From a virus, in the IMG/VR virus record IMGVR_UViG_3300035698_013344, positions 1-29,857 of that record: a DNA stretch of 29,857 nt. One strand, written 5' to 3'. The position numbers were made by a program, and so were the translations under genes. This document shows positions 21,779 to 29,857 of this stretch, piece by piece. The first letter of the stretch is position 1. Each line of letters opens with the position of its first letter. Under the pieces are notes generated by a model. It made no database searches. It was not told the DNA's origin and worked only from the letters and a program-made list of their open reading frames with translations.

Positions 21779-23380
21779 ATGTCAGCAAGAAAACTGCTCC
21801 AAGAGCAGCGAAAAGGGATTGCGGACGGTGATTACGTAAACGCACTGGTAGGCAAGTGGGGTCCGATGATTGGCAAGCAGCCGATGTCGGATTACGGAAG
21901 GGGTATCACCGCCCTGTTGATGGAGAATCAGTCCGAGCATCTTCAGCAGCTCAAGGAAGACGCTACCCTCTCCACCAACGTCGGTTCTTTCACCAAGTAC
22001 ATCTTCCCCGTCCTTCGGAGGGTGTTCCCGAACCTGATTGCCAATCAGATCGTGTCGGTTCAGCCGATGAATGCTCCGGTTGGCGCGGTATTCAATTACG
22101 AGTACCGTTACGGTGGACGCAAGGGTTCGGCGGTTCCACAGGCCGGTATCTCCAACAACCCATGGGATCCAACCTATGACGGACAGTTGGAAGCTGGCGA
22201 CGACATGATCAAGAACTTCGGAATGTACTATTCCTCGGAGTACAACGATTATGATCAGTGCTGCACCAATACCGCCGCAGCCGCTGGTGCTCTGACTCAG
22301 GCATCTGCCAACTGTCGTACCCCCGAGTGGGGTCCGATCCGCGCCCCCGGCACGAGCGGACAGCGCACGTTCTACGTCAAGGCATGGTATCGCGCACTCG
22401 ACACGAGCGGAACCGGTCTGGACGCAACAGTCGTGGCAACCCTCGATGCTACCGGATCAACCACGAACCTCGTAGACAACTACGGAAACATCGTCGGCAC
22501 GTTCGACGTGGCAACCGGCAACTGGAGTATCAATGCGGCGGACAGTGCTGCGGCGAACACCACGTTCACGGCTGGCACTGTGATTTACTTCCAGTATTTC
22601 ACGAACTCGGAGCTGATCGGATCTTCGACCACAGGCGCAAAGATTCCAGACGTAAGCTTGCACCTCCAGATGAACACCATCACCGCAGAGCCACGGAAGC
22701 TGAAGGCGTCCTGGTCTGTGGAGGCGGCAGAGGATCTGAAGCGGATGCACGGTCTGAACGCCGAGTCCGAGTTGGTCGCTGGCATCTCGAACGAGATCGC
22801 CATGGAGATCGACAGGGGCATCCTGGGCGAGATCTACGCGGCTGTTGCTCACGTAGCAACCTATGCGTATGCTCCCGGCGTCCCCGGCGAGCTGGAGAGC
22901 ATCAGGCGACTGATCACCCAGATCGATGCTGTGAGTGCCGCCATTCACAAGAGCACCCTCCGTGCGCCCGGTAACTTCATCGTGACGAGCCCAGCGGTCT
23001 GTGCATTGCTGGGACAGCTCACCTCACACGGTGACTACCAGAAGGCGGTTTCCCAGGTCACGCCGCCCTCCTACGGACCGATGACCAGTAACTTCGGAAT
23101 CCAGCTCGTTGGAACCCTGATGAACAAGTACACCGTTTATCAGGATCCCTACCAGACCACGAACGACGTGATTGTCGGGCTGCGTGGATCGAGCTACCTC
23201 GATGCGGGCTTCGTGTTCGCTCCGTACATACCGCTGCAAGCTACCCCAACGTTCCAGGATCCCGATACCCTGGAGAACAAGAAGGGTCTGTGGTCCCGGT
23301 ATGCGACGAAGCTCCTGCGTCCCGAGTACTACGGAAAGGTAACCGTGAGTAACCTGCCGACAGTGGTCACGACCCTGTAG
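21779..23380 (+). CDS. Major capsid protein (T4 gp23-like, HK97 fold)
   Basis: This is a 533-aa protein starting at ATG 21779 behind CGGGAGATTG. The gp23 family signature lies at residues about 66-105: VGSFTKYIFPVLRRVFPNLI, then ANQIVSVQPMNAPVGAVF. Later segments include PRKLKASWSVEAAEDLKRMH and GLNAESELVAGISNEIAMEI, also characteristic. Length is close to T4 gp23 (521 aa). Residues about 160-290, Thr/Ala/Gly-rich, look like an inserted surface domain. LKE at 58-60 resembles the gp21 cleavage consensus (I/L-x-E) at about the position where T4 gp23 is cut. Codons are notably C/G-ending compared with neighbours, fitting a highly expressed gene, and a terminator follows directly. Confidence 0.93.
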   Translation: MSARKLLQEQRKGIADGDYVNALVGKWGPMIGKQPMSDYGRGITALLMENQSEHLQQLKEDATLSTNVGSFTKYIFPVLRRVFPNLIANQIVSVQPMNAPVGAVFNYEYRYGGRKGSAVPQAGISNNPWDPTYDGQLEAGDDMIKNFGMYYSSEYNDYDQCCTNTAAAAGALTQASANCRTPEWGPIRAPGTSGQRTFYVKAWYRALDTSGTGLDATVVATLDATGSTTNLVDNYGNIVGTFDVATGNWSINAADSAAANTTFTAGTVIYFQYFTNSELIGSSTTGAKIPDVSLHLQMNTITAEPRKLKASWSVEAAEDLKRMHGLNAESELVAGISNEIAMEIDRGILGEIYAAVAHVATYAYAPGVPGELESIRRLITQIDAVSAAIHKSTLRAPGNFIVTSPAVCALLGQLTSHGDYQKAVSQVTPPSYGPMTSNFGIQLVGTLMNKYTVYQDPYQTTNDVIVGLRGSSYLDAGFVFAPYIPLQATPTFQDPDTLENKKGLWSRYATKLLRPEYYGKVTVSNLPTVVTTL

Positions 23381-23418
23381 TAACTAGAATGGTGCGGGTA
23401 GTTCCCGCTGATGAGTAT

Positions 23419-23461
23419 CAAGGGCCGTGTCGGGCTTAACTCGGCTCGGCCCTTGTTTTTT
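23419..23461 (+). terminator. Intrinsic terminator after the major capsid gene
   Basis: CAAGGGCCG (23419-23427) pairs perfectly with CGGCCCTTG (23447-23455), a 9-bp GC-rich stem, followed immediately by six T residues (23456-23461). It lies 38 bases after the capsid stop and upstream of the AAAGGAG of the next gene, so it can isolate high-level capsid transcription from the tail block. Confidence 0.9.
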
Positions 23462-23476
23462 CGAAAGGAGTTTTCA

Positions 23477-23956
23477 ATGACAAAATATACATTAGGACAT
23501 GGACAGAACAAGCCGATCCCTCTCTGCGGTACAAGGATGCTAAAGCGGCCTAGAAATCTGTCGCCAATCTGCGATTTTGTCGAGTTGGTATTCGTTCCGG
23601 GGAAGATCGTCGAAACGGACCTTGATATGTCGTCTTGGGTCGCAGAACGTGTTATTGTCGAAGTGAAAGAGAGAGCGCCTGAAGAGGCTGTTGAGATTGC
23701 GGTCGATGACAAAGACGATGACAAAGACGATGACGACGATGATGGCGATGACGGCAAAGTCGATAAGGATGATGACGACGATGGCGACAAGAAGGAAGAA
23801 ATCGACGACACCGAGAAAAAGGTTGATGACACAGAGAAAAGCGCCGATGCTGAAGATGTTGAGGTCAAGCCGTTGCCAGTTGTCAGGAATGTAGTGAAGA
23901 CGACCATGGCAACAAAAAAGGCAAGACCAAGGAAGAAGAGAACCAAAAAGGATTGA
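23477..23956 (+). CDS. Acidic low-complexity protein with basic tail
   Basis: This is a 159-aa protein. ATG 23477 follows AAAGGAG; an in-frame ATG at 23411 lies inside the terminator region and is rejected. Residues 1-75 look folded (LCGTRMLKRPRNLSPICDFVE, shortened here, and VIVEVKERAPEEA). About 78-125 is Asp/Lys repeat (DDKDDDKDDDDDD), and the end is very basic (TKKARPRKKRTKKD). The Asp stretch comes from short DNA repeats of GACAAAGACGAT type. First in the post-capsid block, it could be a minor head or decoration protein. No family was recognised. Confidence 0.6.
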   Translation: MTKYTLGHGQNKPIPLCGTRMLKRPRNLSPICDFVELVFVPGKIVETDLDMSSWVAERVIVEVKERAPEEAVEIAVDDKDDDKDDDDDDGDDGKVDKDDDDDGDKKEEIDDTEKKVDDTEKSADAEDVEVKPLPVVRNVVKTTMATKKARPRKKRTKKD

Positions 23957-23959
23957 GCC

Positions 23960-24745
23960 ATGCTGAATGAGGATGTGTTGGATGGGGTTGTTGATGCTGG
24001 TCACATAGGCGTCAATGAAAAGATTGGGGTTTTCACCCGTATGGGCAACCCCGTAACGCAGGGCATTGTTTTGTCCACGTCTCCTCAAGGATTGGTTGTT
24101 AAAGAGGATGATGGAAGCCGATTCTTCCGTAGTAACCTCCACATGTTTGTGCCGCTCGATGATGAGAACGCGCCATTCGAGCCGTTGCTCCCCATCATGC
24201 AACCAGTCATGGGGGTTGATCCTGACTTCGAGGTTGACATGAAGTTGGGTGAGGCAACTGGTCTGGCGGATAAGATGAAGACCGCTGCTGCCAGTGCGCG
24301 GGCTGGTGTCAAAAGCGGTGCATTCGGAAAAAAGAAGAAAAAGCCGAAACCACTTTTCCCCAAAAAGTCCAAAGACACGGATGATGGTGATGATGGGGAA
24401 GAGAAGTCCAAGGGCAAAAATGGTGACGACAAGAAGGCACCACCATTCGGTAAAAAACCTACCAAGAAGGGTGATGAAGAACCTGAAGGTGACGAGATGT
24501 CGGGTGGTGAGGAAGAAGAGGGTTCCGTCGATGTCGCAACGTTGCCGCAGGATATTCAGCAGCACGTCACCACGACAAAGGAACTGAATGACGAGCAAGT
24601 CAACCGGGTTATCTCCGACATGGGAGATGCTGGTTTGACATCGCTGAAGCGTGTGAAGATTGCCGAGTCAGAGATCTATGGGTTGGTGGATGAGATGCAG
24701 AAGGCCATCACCCAGGTTCTCAATAAGTTCAAGGGTACGCCATGA
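23960..24745 (+). CDS. Charged structural-type protein of unknown function
   Basis: This is a 261-aa protein starting at ATG 23960 behind AAGGATTG, three bases after the previous stop. Residues 1-90 look like a small beta-rich domain (GVNEKIGVFTRMGNPVTQG, VLSTSPQGLVVKEDDGSRFF). Residues about 118-185 are Lys/Pro/Asp/Glu low complexity (KKKKKPKPLFPKKSK, DDGDDGEEKSKGKNGDD), and residues 190-261 form helices (DEQVNRVISDMGDAG). It resembles its upstream neighbour in having a folded head and a charged linker, though no sequence homology was seen. It overlaps the next gene (ATGA). It is probably a virion or assembly protein, by position only. Confidence 0.6.
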   Translation: MLNEDVLDGVVDAGHIGVNEKIGVFTRMGNPVTQGIVLSTSPQGLVVKEDDGSRFFRSNLHMFVPLDDENAPFEPLLPIMQPVMGVDPDFEVDMKLGEATGLADKMKTAAASARAGVKSGAFGKKKKKPKPLFPKKSKDTDDGDDGEEKSKGKNGDDKKAPPFGKKPTKKGDEEPEGDEMSGGEEEEGSVDVATLPQDIQQHVTTTKELNDEQVNRVISDMGDAGLTSLKRVKIAESEIYGLVDEMQKAITQVLNKFKGTP

Positions 24746-25482
24746 CAACCCCCGGTTCCGACAAAGACGACATAAAAGATTACGTCATGCGGCGTTTGGG
24801 CGAAGGCACGGTCTGTGTTGAGTTGACCGGTGACCACATGGATGATTGTGTGCTTCGGGCCGAAGAGTGGTGGTCGCAATTCTTTGGTACGAGAAAGTAT
24901 GCCTTGATGGTTTCGACTGGTACCGCTGAGTACGATGTGCCCGATGATTGCGATGCTGTTACAGAAGTGATTTTTGAATCGATTGGTAATTCTCTGGCAG
25001 ATGTTTTTGACTGGGCTGGTGTAAGCCTTGGGGTCTGGGATTTGGTTGGGTCAAGATTTGGTACCGGTGGCTCTGGAATGGGTGGCGGGTATTCGGATCT
25101 TGTTCAACAGCTTCAGTATCTGGAGCAAGCCAAGCAAATTGTGAGCGCGATACGTGACTGGGATTACGACCGAGTACGTAGAAAGTTGACGATACATCCC
25201 ACCCCGGCATCTGGCGAAAAGATGGCGATGTACTACCTCTCTTCGGCGGTTGAGACTTCTTACATGAAGCGATACGAGCTGATGATATTCAGGGACTTGG
25301 TGTACGCCTACGCTATGCAGACGTTGGGAAACATTCGATCAAAGTATCAAGATTTGCCATCGGCCAGTGGTACAATGACGTTGAATGGTGACACCCTGCT
25401 CACCAACTCGGAACAGTTGCTGGTCATATTGGAAGAGAAGGCACGAAAACTAACAAAACCAGTAGGCTTCTGGGCTGGTTGA
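24742..25482 (+). CDS. Probable head-completion/neck (connector) protein
   Basis: This is a 246-aa protein whose ATG overlaps the previous stop. It has a pattern seen in many phage connector-type structural proteins: an N-terminal helix region starting IKDYVMRRLGEGTV, then LTGDHMDDCVLRAEEWWSQF, then TAEYDVPDDCDAVTEVIFE, a Gly-rich loop (GTGGSGMGGGYSD), and a C-terminal segment LTIHPTPASGEKMAMYYLSS followed by RDLVYAYAMQTLG. The middle Y-D-V-P-D-D strand and late helical region match that architecture from memory. Position after capsid and before tail genes agrees. The exact T4 equivalent (such as gp13) is not claimed. Confidence 0.6.
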   Translation: MTTPGSDKDDIKDYVMRRLGEGTVCVELTGDHMDDCVLRAEEWWSQFFGTRKYALMVSTGTAEYDVPDDCDAVTEVIFESIGNSLADVFDWAGVSLGVWDLVGSRFGTGGSGMGGGYSDLVQQLQYLEQAKQIVSAIRDWDYDRVRRKLTIHPTPASGEKMAMYYLSSAVETSYMKRYELMIFRDLVYAYAMQTLGNIRSKYQDLPSASGTMTLNGDTLLTNSEQLLVILEEKARKLTKPVGFWAG

Positions 25483-25509
25483 TGCAACCGATTGCGCGAG
25501 GAGATAGCG

Positions 25510-25941
25510 ATGACATCTGGAATCCATGAAGGAATCAACTGGGCCGAAGAGATGCGAGACTGCGAGAAGAACTTGCCGCCCGACGTGCGCAAGGCGTTAC
25601 TTCCCGACGAGAAGCCGCAAAAGCATGCTTCGGAAGAGATCCTTGAGCAGTTCATTGGGGACACTCAGAACCAAACGGGTGACACTGCGGTCGTTCAGAA
25701 TAAGCCGATGCCGAATCTCCACGGCAAGTGGTCTGACGACGAGTTGGTGATAAACCTCCCGTCTCCGGTCGAGGCAAGGATCATGTATGAGTATGCTACG
25801 ACGATGCTGCTGCCTGGGGAGGTGAACCTGAACCTCGACTACGAGGCGAATCAATTCACGGTGCATCTCATGCCGATGGTAGCTGCCTACAAGCCAGATG
25901 TGGTAACGGCACTTCTGGACGAACTGATTTACAAGGAGTAG
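25510..25941 (+). CDS. Small structural-region protein of unknown function
   Basis: This is a 143-aa protein. ATG 25510 follows GAGGAGA; an in-frame TTG at 25492 is less likely. The N-terminal half is acidic and polar (EEMRDCEKNLPPDVRKALLP). Residues about 75-140 look like a compact alpha/beta unit: WSDDELVINLPSPVEARIM, then MLLPGEVNLNLDYEANQFTV and a final helix (DVVTALLDELIYKE). No family was recognised. It lies between two probable connector proteins in the same orientation, so a minor virion or assembly role is plausible. Confidence 0.6.
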   Translation: MTSGIHEGINWAEEMRDCEKNLPPDVRKALLPDEKPQKHASEEILEQFIGDTQNQTGDTAVVQNKPMPNLHGKWSDDELVINLPSPVEARIMYEYATTMLLPGEVNLNLDYEANQFTVHLMPMVAAYKPDVVTALLDELIYKE

Positions 25942-25948
25942 TCATAGA

Positions 25949-26482
25949 ATGGTGGCGCGTCCGGTATCATGCTGGAAGGGTTGTGATTCTGGCTATATGC
26001 AGAGTTTGGAAGATGAGCGCAACATTCTCGTTGGCCCAACCGCCCAGTATTATTCTCTCAATCGCGGTGGCAACGTTGATCCGCTTTACAACGAGCCGAC
26101 CAATGTCGATGACGATGATGTGCTCTACCAGACTGCTCCTCCGGCCAATGGTGGCGAGTCAGTATGGCGATGGTTCCCGCCAGTAGACATCACATGTGTC
26201 GTAGAATTCCAAGAATTCGAAAATCGCGACCCATCAACACAGGACGAGGGTAAAACCGTTGAGTGGGATGCGACCATGCGGATTGCTGTAAATGAGTGGG
26301 CTCGAAAAGTTACAAACGGGCAAATCCCAAAGGAGGGAGATGTCGTTTTCGTATTCGATCAGTGGTTTGATGTGATTAAGCAAGGTGGGATGGGGAATAT
26401 TAACGACACGACGCTGATTGTTGGATACAGTTTCTCGCTGAAGAAGCGAGGCAAGTTTACACCAGATCGGAAAATTACATAA
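25949..26482 (+). CDS. Probable head-tail connector/neck protein
   Basis: This is a 177-aa protein starting at ATG 25949, 12 bases after AAGGAG. Residues about 72-90 read RWFPPVDITCVVEFQEFEN. About 100-117 is KTVEWDATMRIAVNEWAR, then PKEGDVVFVFDQWFDVIKQG, and the C-terminus is LIVGYSFSLKKRGKFTPDRK. The all-beta look with an E-G-D-V-V-x-V-F strand and a final basic hairpin recalls small phage head-closure or neck proteins, but this is resemblance from memory, not a match. A Cys pair near the start (CWKGC) is unexplained. Its location after two other structural genes fits the head-tail interface. Confidence 0.55.
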   Translation: MVARPVSCWKGCDSGYMQSLEDERNILVGPTAQYYSLNRGGNVDPLYNEPTNVDDDDVLYQTAPPANGGESVWRWFPPVDITCVVEFQEFENRDPSTQDEGKTVEWDATMRIAVNEWARKVTNGQIPKEGDVVFVFDQWFDVIKQGGMGNINDTTLIVGYSFSLKKRGKFTPDRKIT

Positions 26483-26523
26483 TGCGTACTCGCTATGCTG
26501 GTTGATATTCTTATTAGGTGGTG

Positions 26524-26667
26524 ATGCCTCTTGATCATTGGTATCATCGGATTGAAGATGGAAATGAATTACAAGTTGCAAAATTCAATCTGATTTACAG
26601 GAGGCGGGTATGGTGCGTGGAAGCAGTTCGGATCCTCCGGGAGCTAAAACTTCGAGTCTGGATTTGA
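26524..26667 (+). CDS. Possible 47-aa small protein overlapping the next gene (weak)
   Basis: ATG 26524 follows AGGTGG and reads MPLDHWYHRIEDGNELQVAK and on to TGA 26665-26667, overlapping the start of the 26610 gene by 58 bases out of frame. It would fill most of the 127-base gap after the neck-like gene. Composition is acceptable (a helix-like centre and a Trp/Arg-rich end), but the last third is constrained by the other frame and no homology was recognised. Confidence 0.25.
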   Translation: MPLDHWYHRIEDGNELQVAKFNLIYRRRVWCVEAVRILRELKLRVWI

Positions 26668-27089
26668 AGCGAGAGTTGAGGAAGAAAAAAGAAGCCCTAT
26701 TAGACGCCCGTCTCAAACCAATTGAGGACAAGGCAGAGGAAGCAAAGGAGATTGCATTGAGCGCAAAAAAAGAGGCGGGAGCCTATAAGAATGTAAAGTT
26801 CGTTGCCGTAATCACGTTTCTTGTTTTTGCGGTTGGCGCTATTGGGGCGTATTTTACTTTGCGGGTCACAGTTTGCGAGAATGAGAAAGCTGTCACCGTG
26901 TACAAGGCCGATATGACTGAGGTCAAGGCGGACATCTCTGAGGTGAGAGATGACATTCAAGATGTCAAAGTCATGGTCGGAGAGAACAAGAAGCAGGCCG
27001 AGGTGAAGAATGAAAAGCATCTTGAGCGGATCGAATTGGTGATTACCAAGGCTTTCGCAACGCAAAAAGCAAAACCGCGTAGACGGTAG
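26610..27089 (+). CDS. Single-pass membrane protein with flanking coiled coils
   Basis: This is a 159-aa protein. ATG 26610 has a consensus AGGAGG. Residues 15-58 are charged helix (LKRELRKKKEALLDARLKP), residues about 64-84 form one hydrophobic segment (FVAVITFLVFAVGAIGAYF), and residues 90-150 form a second coiled coil with a repeating pattern (ADMTEVKADISEVRDDIQDV). It ends with a basic stretch (QKAKPRRR). A positive N-terminal half suggests N-in topology. Similar small membrane coiled-coil proteins occur in phage structural or lysis regions (spanin- or holin-like), but no lipobox or lysin neighbour is present, so the function is open. Confidence 0.65.
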   Translation: MVRGSSSDPPGAKTSSLDLKRELRKKKEALLDARLKPIEDKAEEAKEIALSAKKEAGAYKNVKFVAVITFLVFAVGAIGAYFTLRVTVCENEKAVTVYKADMTEVKADISEVRDDIQDVKVMVGENKKQAEVKNEKHLERIELVITKAFATQKAKPRRR

Positions 27090-27130
27090 ATGCAATGTCT
27101 GTTCGCAAGGCAATATGATGGAGTTGGTGG

Positions 27131-27550
27131 ATGTCGTTAATTGGAAAATTTGGAGCCAGTCCAGCGAGATCCGATGTCAATGTGGCGTGCTTGTCAACGG
27201 ATAATGTAAGTGAGGTTATGTACATACGGGATGTGCCCACCGTAACGGGCAGATGGAGGGTGTCGAAGGCGCAGCCAATTGATCCCTTAATGATGCCTGG
27301 AGTTGGCGTATTAATTAGTAAGACGACACCAACTGCTGGTATAGTAAGATTGACTGGTGATGTGGAAGGGATTTTTAGTGGGCTTGACGTTTCAAAAAAA
27401 TATTTCGTTGGCGATGACGGAGCGCTGGTTAATCCGGCCCCAGAGCCATTGCCGCTTAGTAGTGTTCTAGTGCAACGAATTGGTTTTCCTGTTGCAAGTG
27501 ATATTTTGAGGTTGACCGGTGAACAGTGGATGGTGATGCGTAAAGCGTAA
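27131..27550 (+). CDS. Small beta-rich virion-type protein
   Basis: This is a 139-aa protein starting at ATG 27131 after GGAGTTGGTGG. It is Val/Gly/Thr-rich with alternating beta pattern (VRLTGDVEGIFSGLDVSKKY). The C-terminal 55 residues, IFSGLDVSKKYFVGDDGALV then a Pro-rich stretch and VQRIGFPVASDILRL, line up with the end of the 27975 protein (LSGLTALTPYYLGTAGALV, VRVGFAASTTALDV). They therefore appear to share a small domain common near the ends of phage fibre or surface proteins. It is likely an exposed virion protein, either decoration or fibre-associated. The 41-base gap before it holds nothing else visible. Confidence 0.6.
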   Translation: MSLIGKFGASPARSDVNVACLSTDNVSEVMYIRDVPTVTGRWRVSKAQPIDPLMMPGVGVLISKTTPTAGIVRLTGDVEGIFSGLDVSKKYFVGDDGALVNPAPEPLPLSSVLVQRIGFPVASDILRLTGEQWMVMRKA

Positions 27551-27561
27551 AGGAGAAAACG

Positions 27562-27960
27562 ATGGCTGGTAAAAAGTTGGGAAGTTTGAAGAAGGTTAGC
27601 AAAAGGGCCAAGAAGAAGGTTAAGACGGTCGAAAAGGCTGGTCCCCCGATGGGGATAAAGCTTGATCCGATTGATCTCAAATCTTTGGATCTGTTCGAGG
27701 CAAGGATAACAACGCAGGGTGTGGTGCTTGAAAATCTTCGTCTGAAGCAGGAGGCGATCACGGCTGAGTACAGGGGCCAAATGGCCGCAATGAAGGCTCA
27801 GTCGAGATCAACGAAAGAAAGCATGGATCGAATCAAGGCCGAGTACAATGGATTCATCTCGGAGCTTGAGATAAGGTTTGGAATAGTGATGAAGGATTAC
27901 GCCATAGAGCCGGATGGTGGGCTTAGGTTTAATCCATTGCCCGACAAAGAAGTCGATTAA
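27562..27960 (+). CDS. Basic/coiled-coil protein of unknown function
   Basis: This is a 132-aa protein. ATG 27562 follows AAAGGAG. The N-terminus is highly basic (GKKLGSLKKVSKRAKKKVK), then LDPIDLKSLDLFEARI, then a long helix with coiled-coil character from about residue 50 to 105 (LKQEAITAEYRGQMAAMKAQ), ending in a short beta-like tail (YAIEPDGGLRFNPLPD). The charge pattern could bind DNA or an acidic partner. It sits between two fibre-type genes with good ribosome-binding sites on both sides, so it is likely expressed with them as a minor structural or chaperone protein. No family was recognised. Confidence 0.6.
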   Translation: MAGKKLGSLKKVSKRAKKKVKTVEKAGPPMGIKLDPIDLKSLDLFEARITTQGVVLENLRLKQEAITAEYRGQMAAMKAQSRSTKESMDRIKAEYNGFISELEIRFGIVMKDYAIEPDGGLRFNPLPDKEVD

Positions 27961-27974
27961 AAAGGAGTAAAACA

Positions 27975-29405
27975 ATGACCGAAAGACGTGCGCTTTATAT
28001 GGATGCTAGCTTCTCTTACCCGGAGCAGCAGGATCTATCATCGGATACTTTTACTTTTTACGGCCTGACAATAGGCGCGGGTCTTTTGGCGATGGCAAGC
28101 AATCGGATCACCGGGGTTCCCGATGTCCCGACTGCGGGTACAGATGCTGTCAACCAGAACTACGTTGACAACGTTGCAGCCGGGATTCGTTGGAAAGAGC
28201 CTGTGACGGTCAGCGGACTCGTTGGTAACTTGGCTTTCGCTGCAATCAACAGTCTGTCACCGGCAGCGGCTGATGCCTACGTGCTGACGGATGCAGGTAC
28301 GCTGACGGCAGGTACGCTCGCGGTCGTAGCCGGTGATTTGGTAGAGTTCGACGGCACGGTCTGGGTTTTGATCCTTGCCATGTCTGGAGGATTCGTTCCG
28401 ATAGATACCCGTGCCATTCTGTCCACGGCTACCGCGCTTGTCGCTCCCTATACAGATGCCACGGACGACGGCAAGATCGTGGACTTCAGTGGTAGTTCGT
28501 TGACTGGTCTTGATACCGGAGATGCCGTTGATGGCAACGGTGTTCTGGTCAGCGGAGAAGATGCCTACTGGGAGAACGATGGGTTCGTGTTCGACGGAGC
28601 GGTCCCCACAGGCGTCTGGGTCCAGTTCTCTGGCGCGGGAAACATCACCGCTGGCGCAGGACTGCTCAAGGTAGCGAACACACTGTCAGTGAACTTCGGT
28701 GACGGTATCATCGAGGCGTCGGATTACGTGGCCATTGATCTCGCGGCGTCCGATCCAGGTCTTGAACTAACAGGAGCCGCTAACGCGAAGAAACTCGGAG
28801 TTTTGACTGACGGAGCGCATGGTGTCATCACAGGCGCATCGGGTGTTGAGATTGAACTCGACGACACACCAGATACCCTGGATGTGGATTCCGATGGCCT
28901 CAAGGTCGTCGGCTTGCCGAGTCTGTTCAAGGTTAACGACGTTGCGGTTGGTGCTACCGTCACCGCAGCCAACCTGGACACCATCACGGATGGATCCAAC
29001 GCTGACGCGATGCACGTCCACGCGGATGCTCCGGCAACAGAAGCTCCGAAGGTCGAGGATACGCATACCTGCGTGACTGGAGTGACCAAGGGGAACGCTG
29101 TGGTGTGGAGTTCGACGGCTGACAAAATCGAGCATGCCGACAACGGCACGGACGTACTGTCTCAGGTCATTGGTGTGGCCCGTACCACCGCGATAGCAGA
29201 TGCTGACGCCGAAATCGTCAAGCTCGGTCTATGCACGGGGTTGTCAGGACTCACAGCTCTGACACCTTACTACCTCGGAACTGCCGGTGCTCTCGTGGCT
29301 CACGCTTCTGTTCCAGTCCCAGGAAGGGTTGTCCGAGTTGGATTTGCGGCAAGTACGACTGCGCTCGACGTGCAGATGATGGACTTTGGTCGCCGCGTAG
29401 CATAG
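27975..29405 (+). CDS. Fibre-like virion structural protein
   Basis: This is a 476-aa protein. ATG 27975 has AAGGAG at good spacing. Composition is low in Cys, rich in Ala, Gly, Thr, Val and Asp, with repeated short beta strands, as in trimeric phage fibres. Recognisable fibre-type segments are NYVDNVAAGIRWKEPVTVSG (about 55-74), and GAGNITAGAGLLKVANTLSV (about 215-235), a G-x-G-L-x-x-x-G/A-x-T-L-x-V motif. NADAMHVHADAP is also common near receptor-binding or baseplate-associated surface proteins. The last 55 residues share a domain with the 27131 protein. It probably forms an exposed, possibly host-recognising structure. Whether it is tail fibre or head fibre is not decided by the sequence. 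Confidence 0.68.
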   Translation: MTERRALYMDASFSYPEQQDLSSDTFTFYGLTIGAGLLAMASNRITGVPDVPTAGTDAVNQNYVDNVAAGIRWKEPVTVSGLVGNLAFAAINSLSPAAADAYVLTDAGTLTAGTLAVVAGDLVEFDGTVWVLILAMSGGFVPIDTRAILSTATALVAPYTDATDDGKIVDFSGSSLTGLDTGDAVDGNGVLVSGEDAYWENDGFVFDGAVPTGVWVQFSGAGNITAGAGLLKVANTLSVNFGDGIIEASDYVAIDLAASDPGLELTGAANAKKLGVLTDGAHGVITGASGVEIELDDTPDTLDVDSDGLKVVGLPSLFKVNDVAVGATVTAANLDTITDGSNADAMHVHADAPATEAPKVEDTHTCVTGVTKGNAVVWSSTADKIEHADNGTDVLSQVIGVARTTAIADADAEIVKLGLCTGLSGLTALTPYYLGTAGALVAHASVPVPGRVVRVGFAASTTALDVQMMDFGRRVA

Positions 29406-29408
29406 TAG

Positions 29409-29857
<449 letters not shown>

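Noticed and set aside
22258-22974. Second + strand frame of 238 codons inside the capsid gene
   Set aside because: Arg/His-rich shadow of the strongly biased capsid reading frame, with no start signal.
23411-23476. Earlier start for the 23477 gene
   Set aside because: It would translate through the terminator hairpin and its T-run. The AAAGGAG before 23477 is a better start.
23540-24598. Minus-strand open frame (352 codons) opposite the acidic proteins
   Set aside because: It reads Ile/Val-rich because it is the complement of GAC/GAT repeats. The + strand genes have good starts and are spaced like their neighbours.
26482-26505. Very short ATG frame overlapping the neck-like gene stop
   Set aside because: It encodes only seven residues, too short to support as a gene.

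Overview
The window is a stretch of a tailed double-stranded DNA bacteriophage genome (Caudoviricetes) with a T4-type head-assembly module. The supporting genes are a large terminase, a gp20-type portal, a gp21-type prohead protease and a gp23-type major capsid protein, in the canonical order. Every supported gene lies on the + strand, packed tightly with many ATGA, GTGA or TGATG stop/start overlaps. The host cannot be named from this sequence. No tRNA, CRISPR array, insertion sequence or integrase was seen.

Layout. (1) 1-844: the end of an Ala-rich ORF, a membrane-anchored zinc-ribbon protein and a tiny two-helix membrane protein. (2) 845-1240: a roughly 400-base intergenic region with inverted repeats, a candidate promoter and at most one weak small ORF. 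(3) 1241-2374: an unknown protein with a SWIM-like Cys/His cluster. (4) 2371-11237: a glycoconjugate cassette of ten nearly contiguous genes. It holds two GT-B glycosyltransferases, a PIG-L/LmbE-type deacetylase, a GT10 fucosyltransferase-like enzyme, an ATP-grasp ligase, a membrane-anchored phosphatidylserine-decarboxylase-like protein with the Asp-His-Ser triad, a 49-aa membrane peptide, then GT2, a second GT10 and a second GT2. (5) 11239-13155: a YkgJ-like Cys-cluster protein, a ParB-like protein and a possible small terminase. (6) 13152-23380: packaging and head genes. TerL carries a 414-residue LAGLIDADG intein exactly inside its P-loop. It is followed by the portal, two core-like proteins, a protease fused to a long scaffold-like tail, and the capsid protein, ended by a strong intrinsic terminator. 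(7) 23477-29857: charged low-complexity proteins, probable neck/connector proteins, a membrane coiled-coil protein, fibre-like proteins and a collagen-like protein cut by the right edge.

The two observations most worth following are these. First, there is a candidate programmed -1 ribosomal frameshift at the end of the core-like gene 18976-19935. It has a slippery heptamer in the correct frame, an 8-base spacer, and a 7-bp hairpin whose loop holds the stop codon. It would add a 72-residue basic tail ending just before the protease gene, and that tail accounts for an otherwise empty 200-base gap. Second, the glycan cassette combines sugar transfer, N-deacetylation, ATP-dependent ligation and a pyruvoyl-type decarboxylase-like protein. 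This suggests a phage-made, chemically unusual glycoconjugate, on the virion, the DNA or the host envelope; the target cannot be decided from sequence alone.
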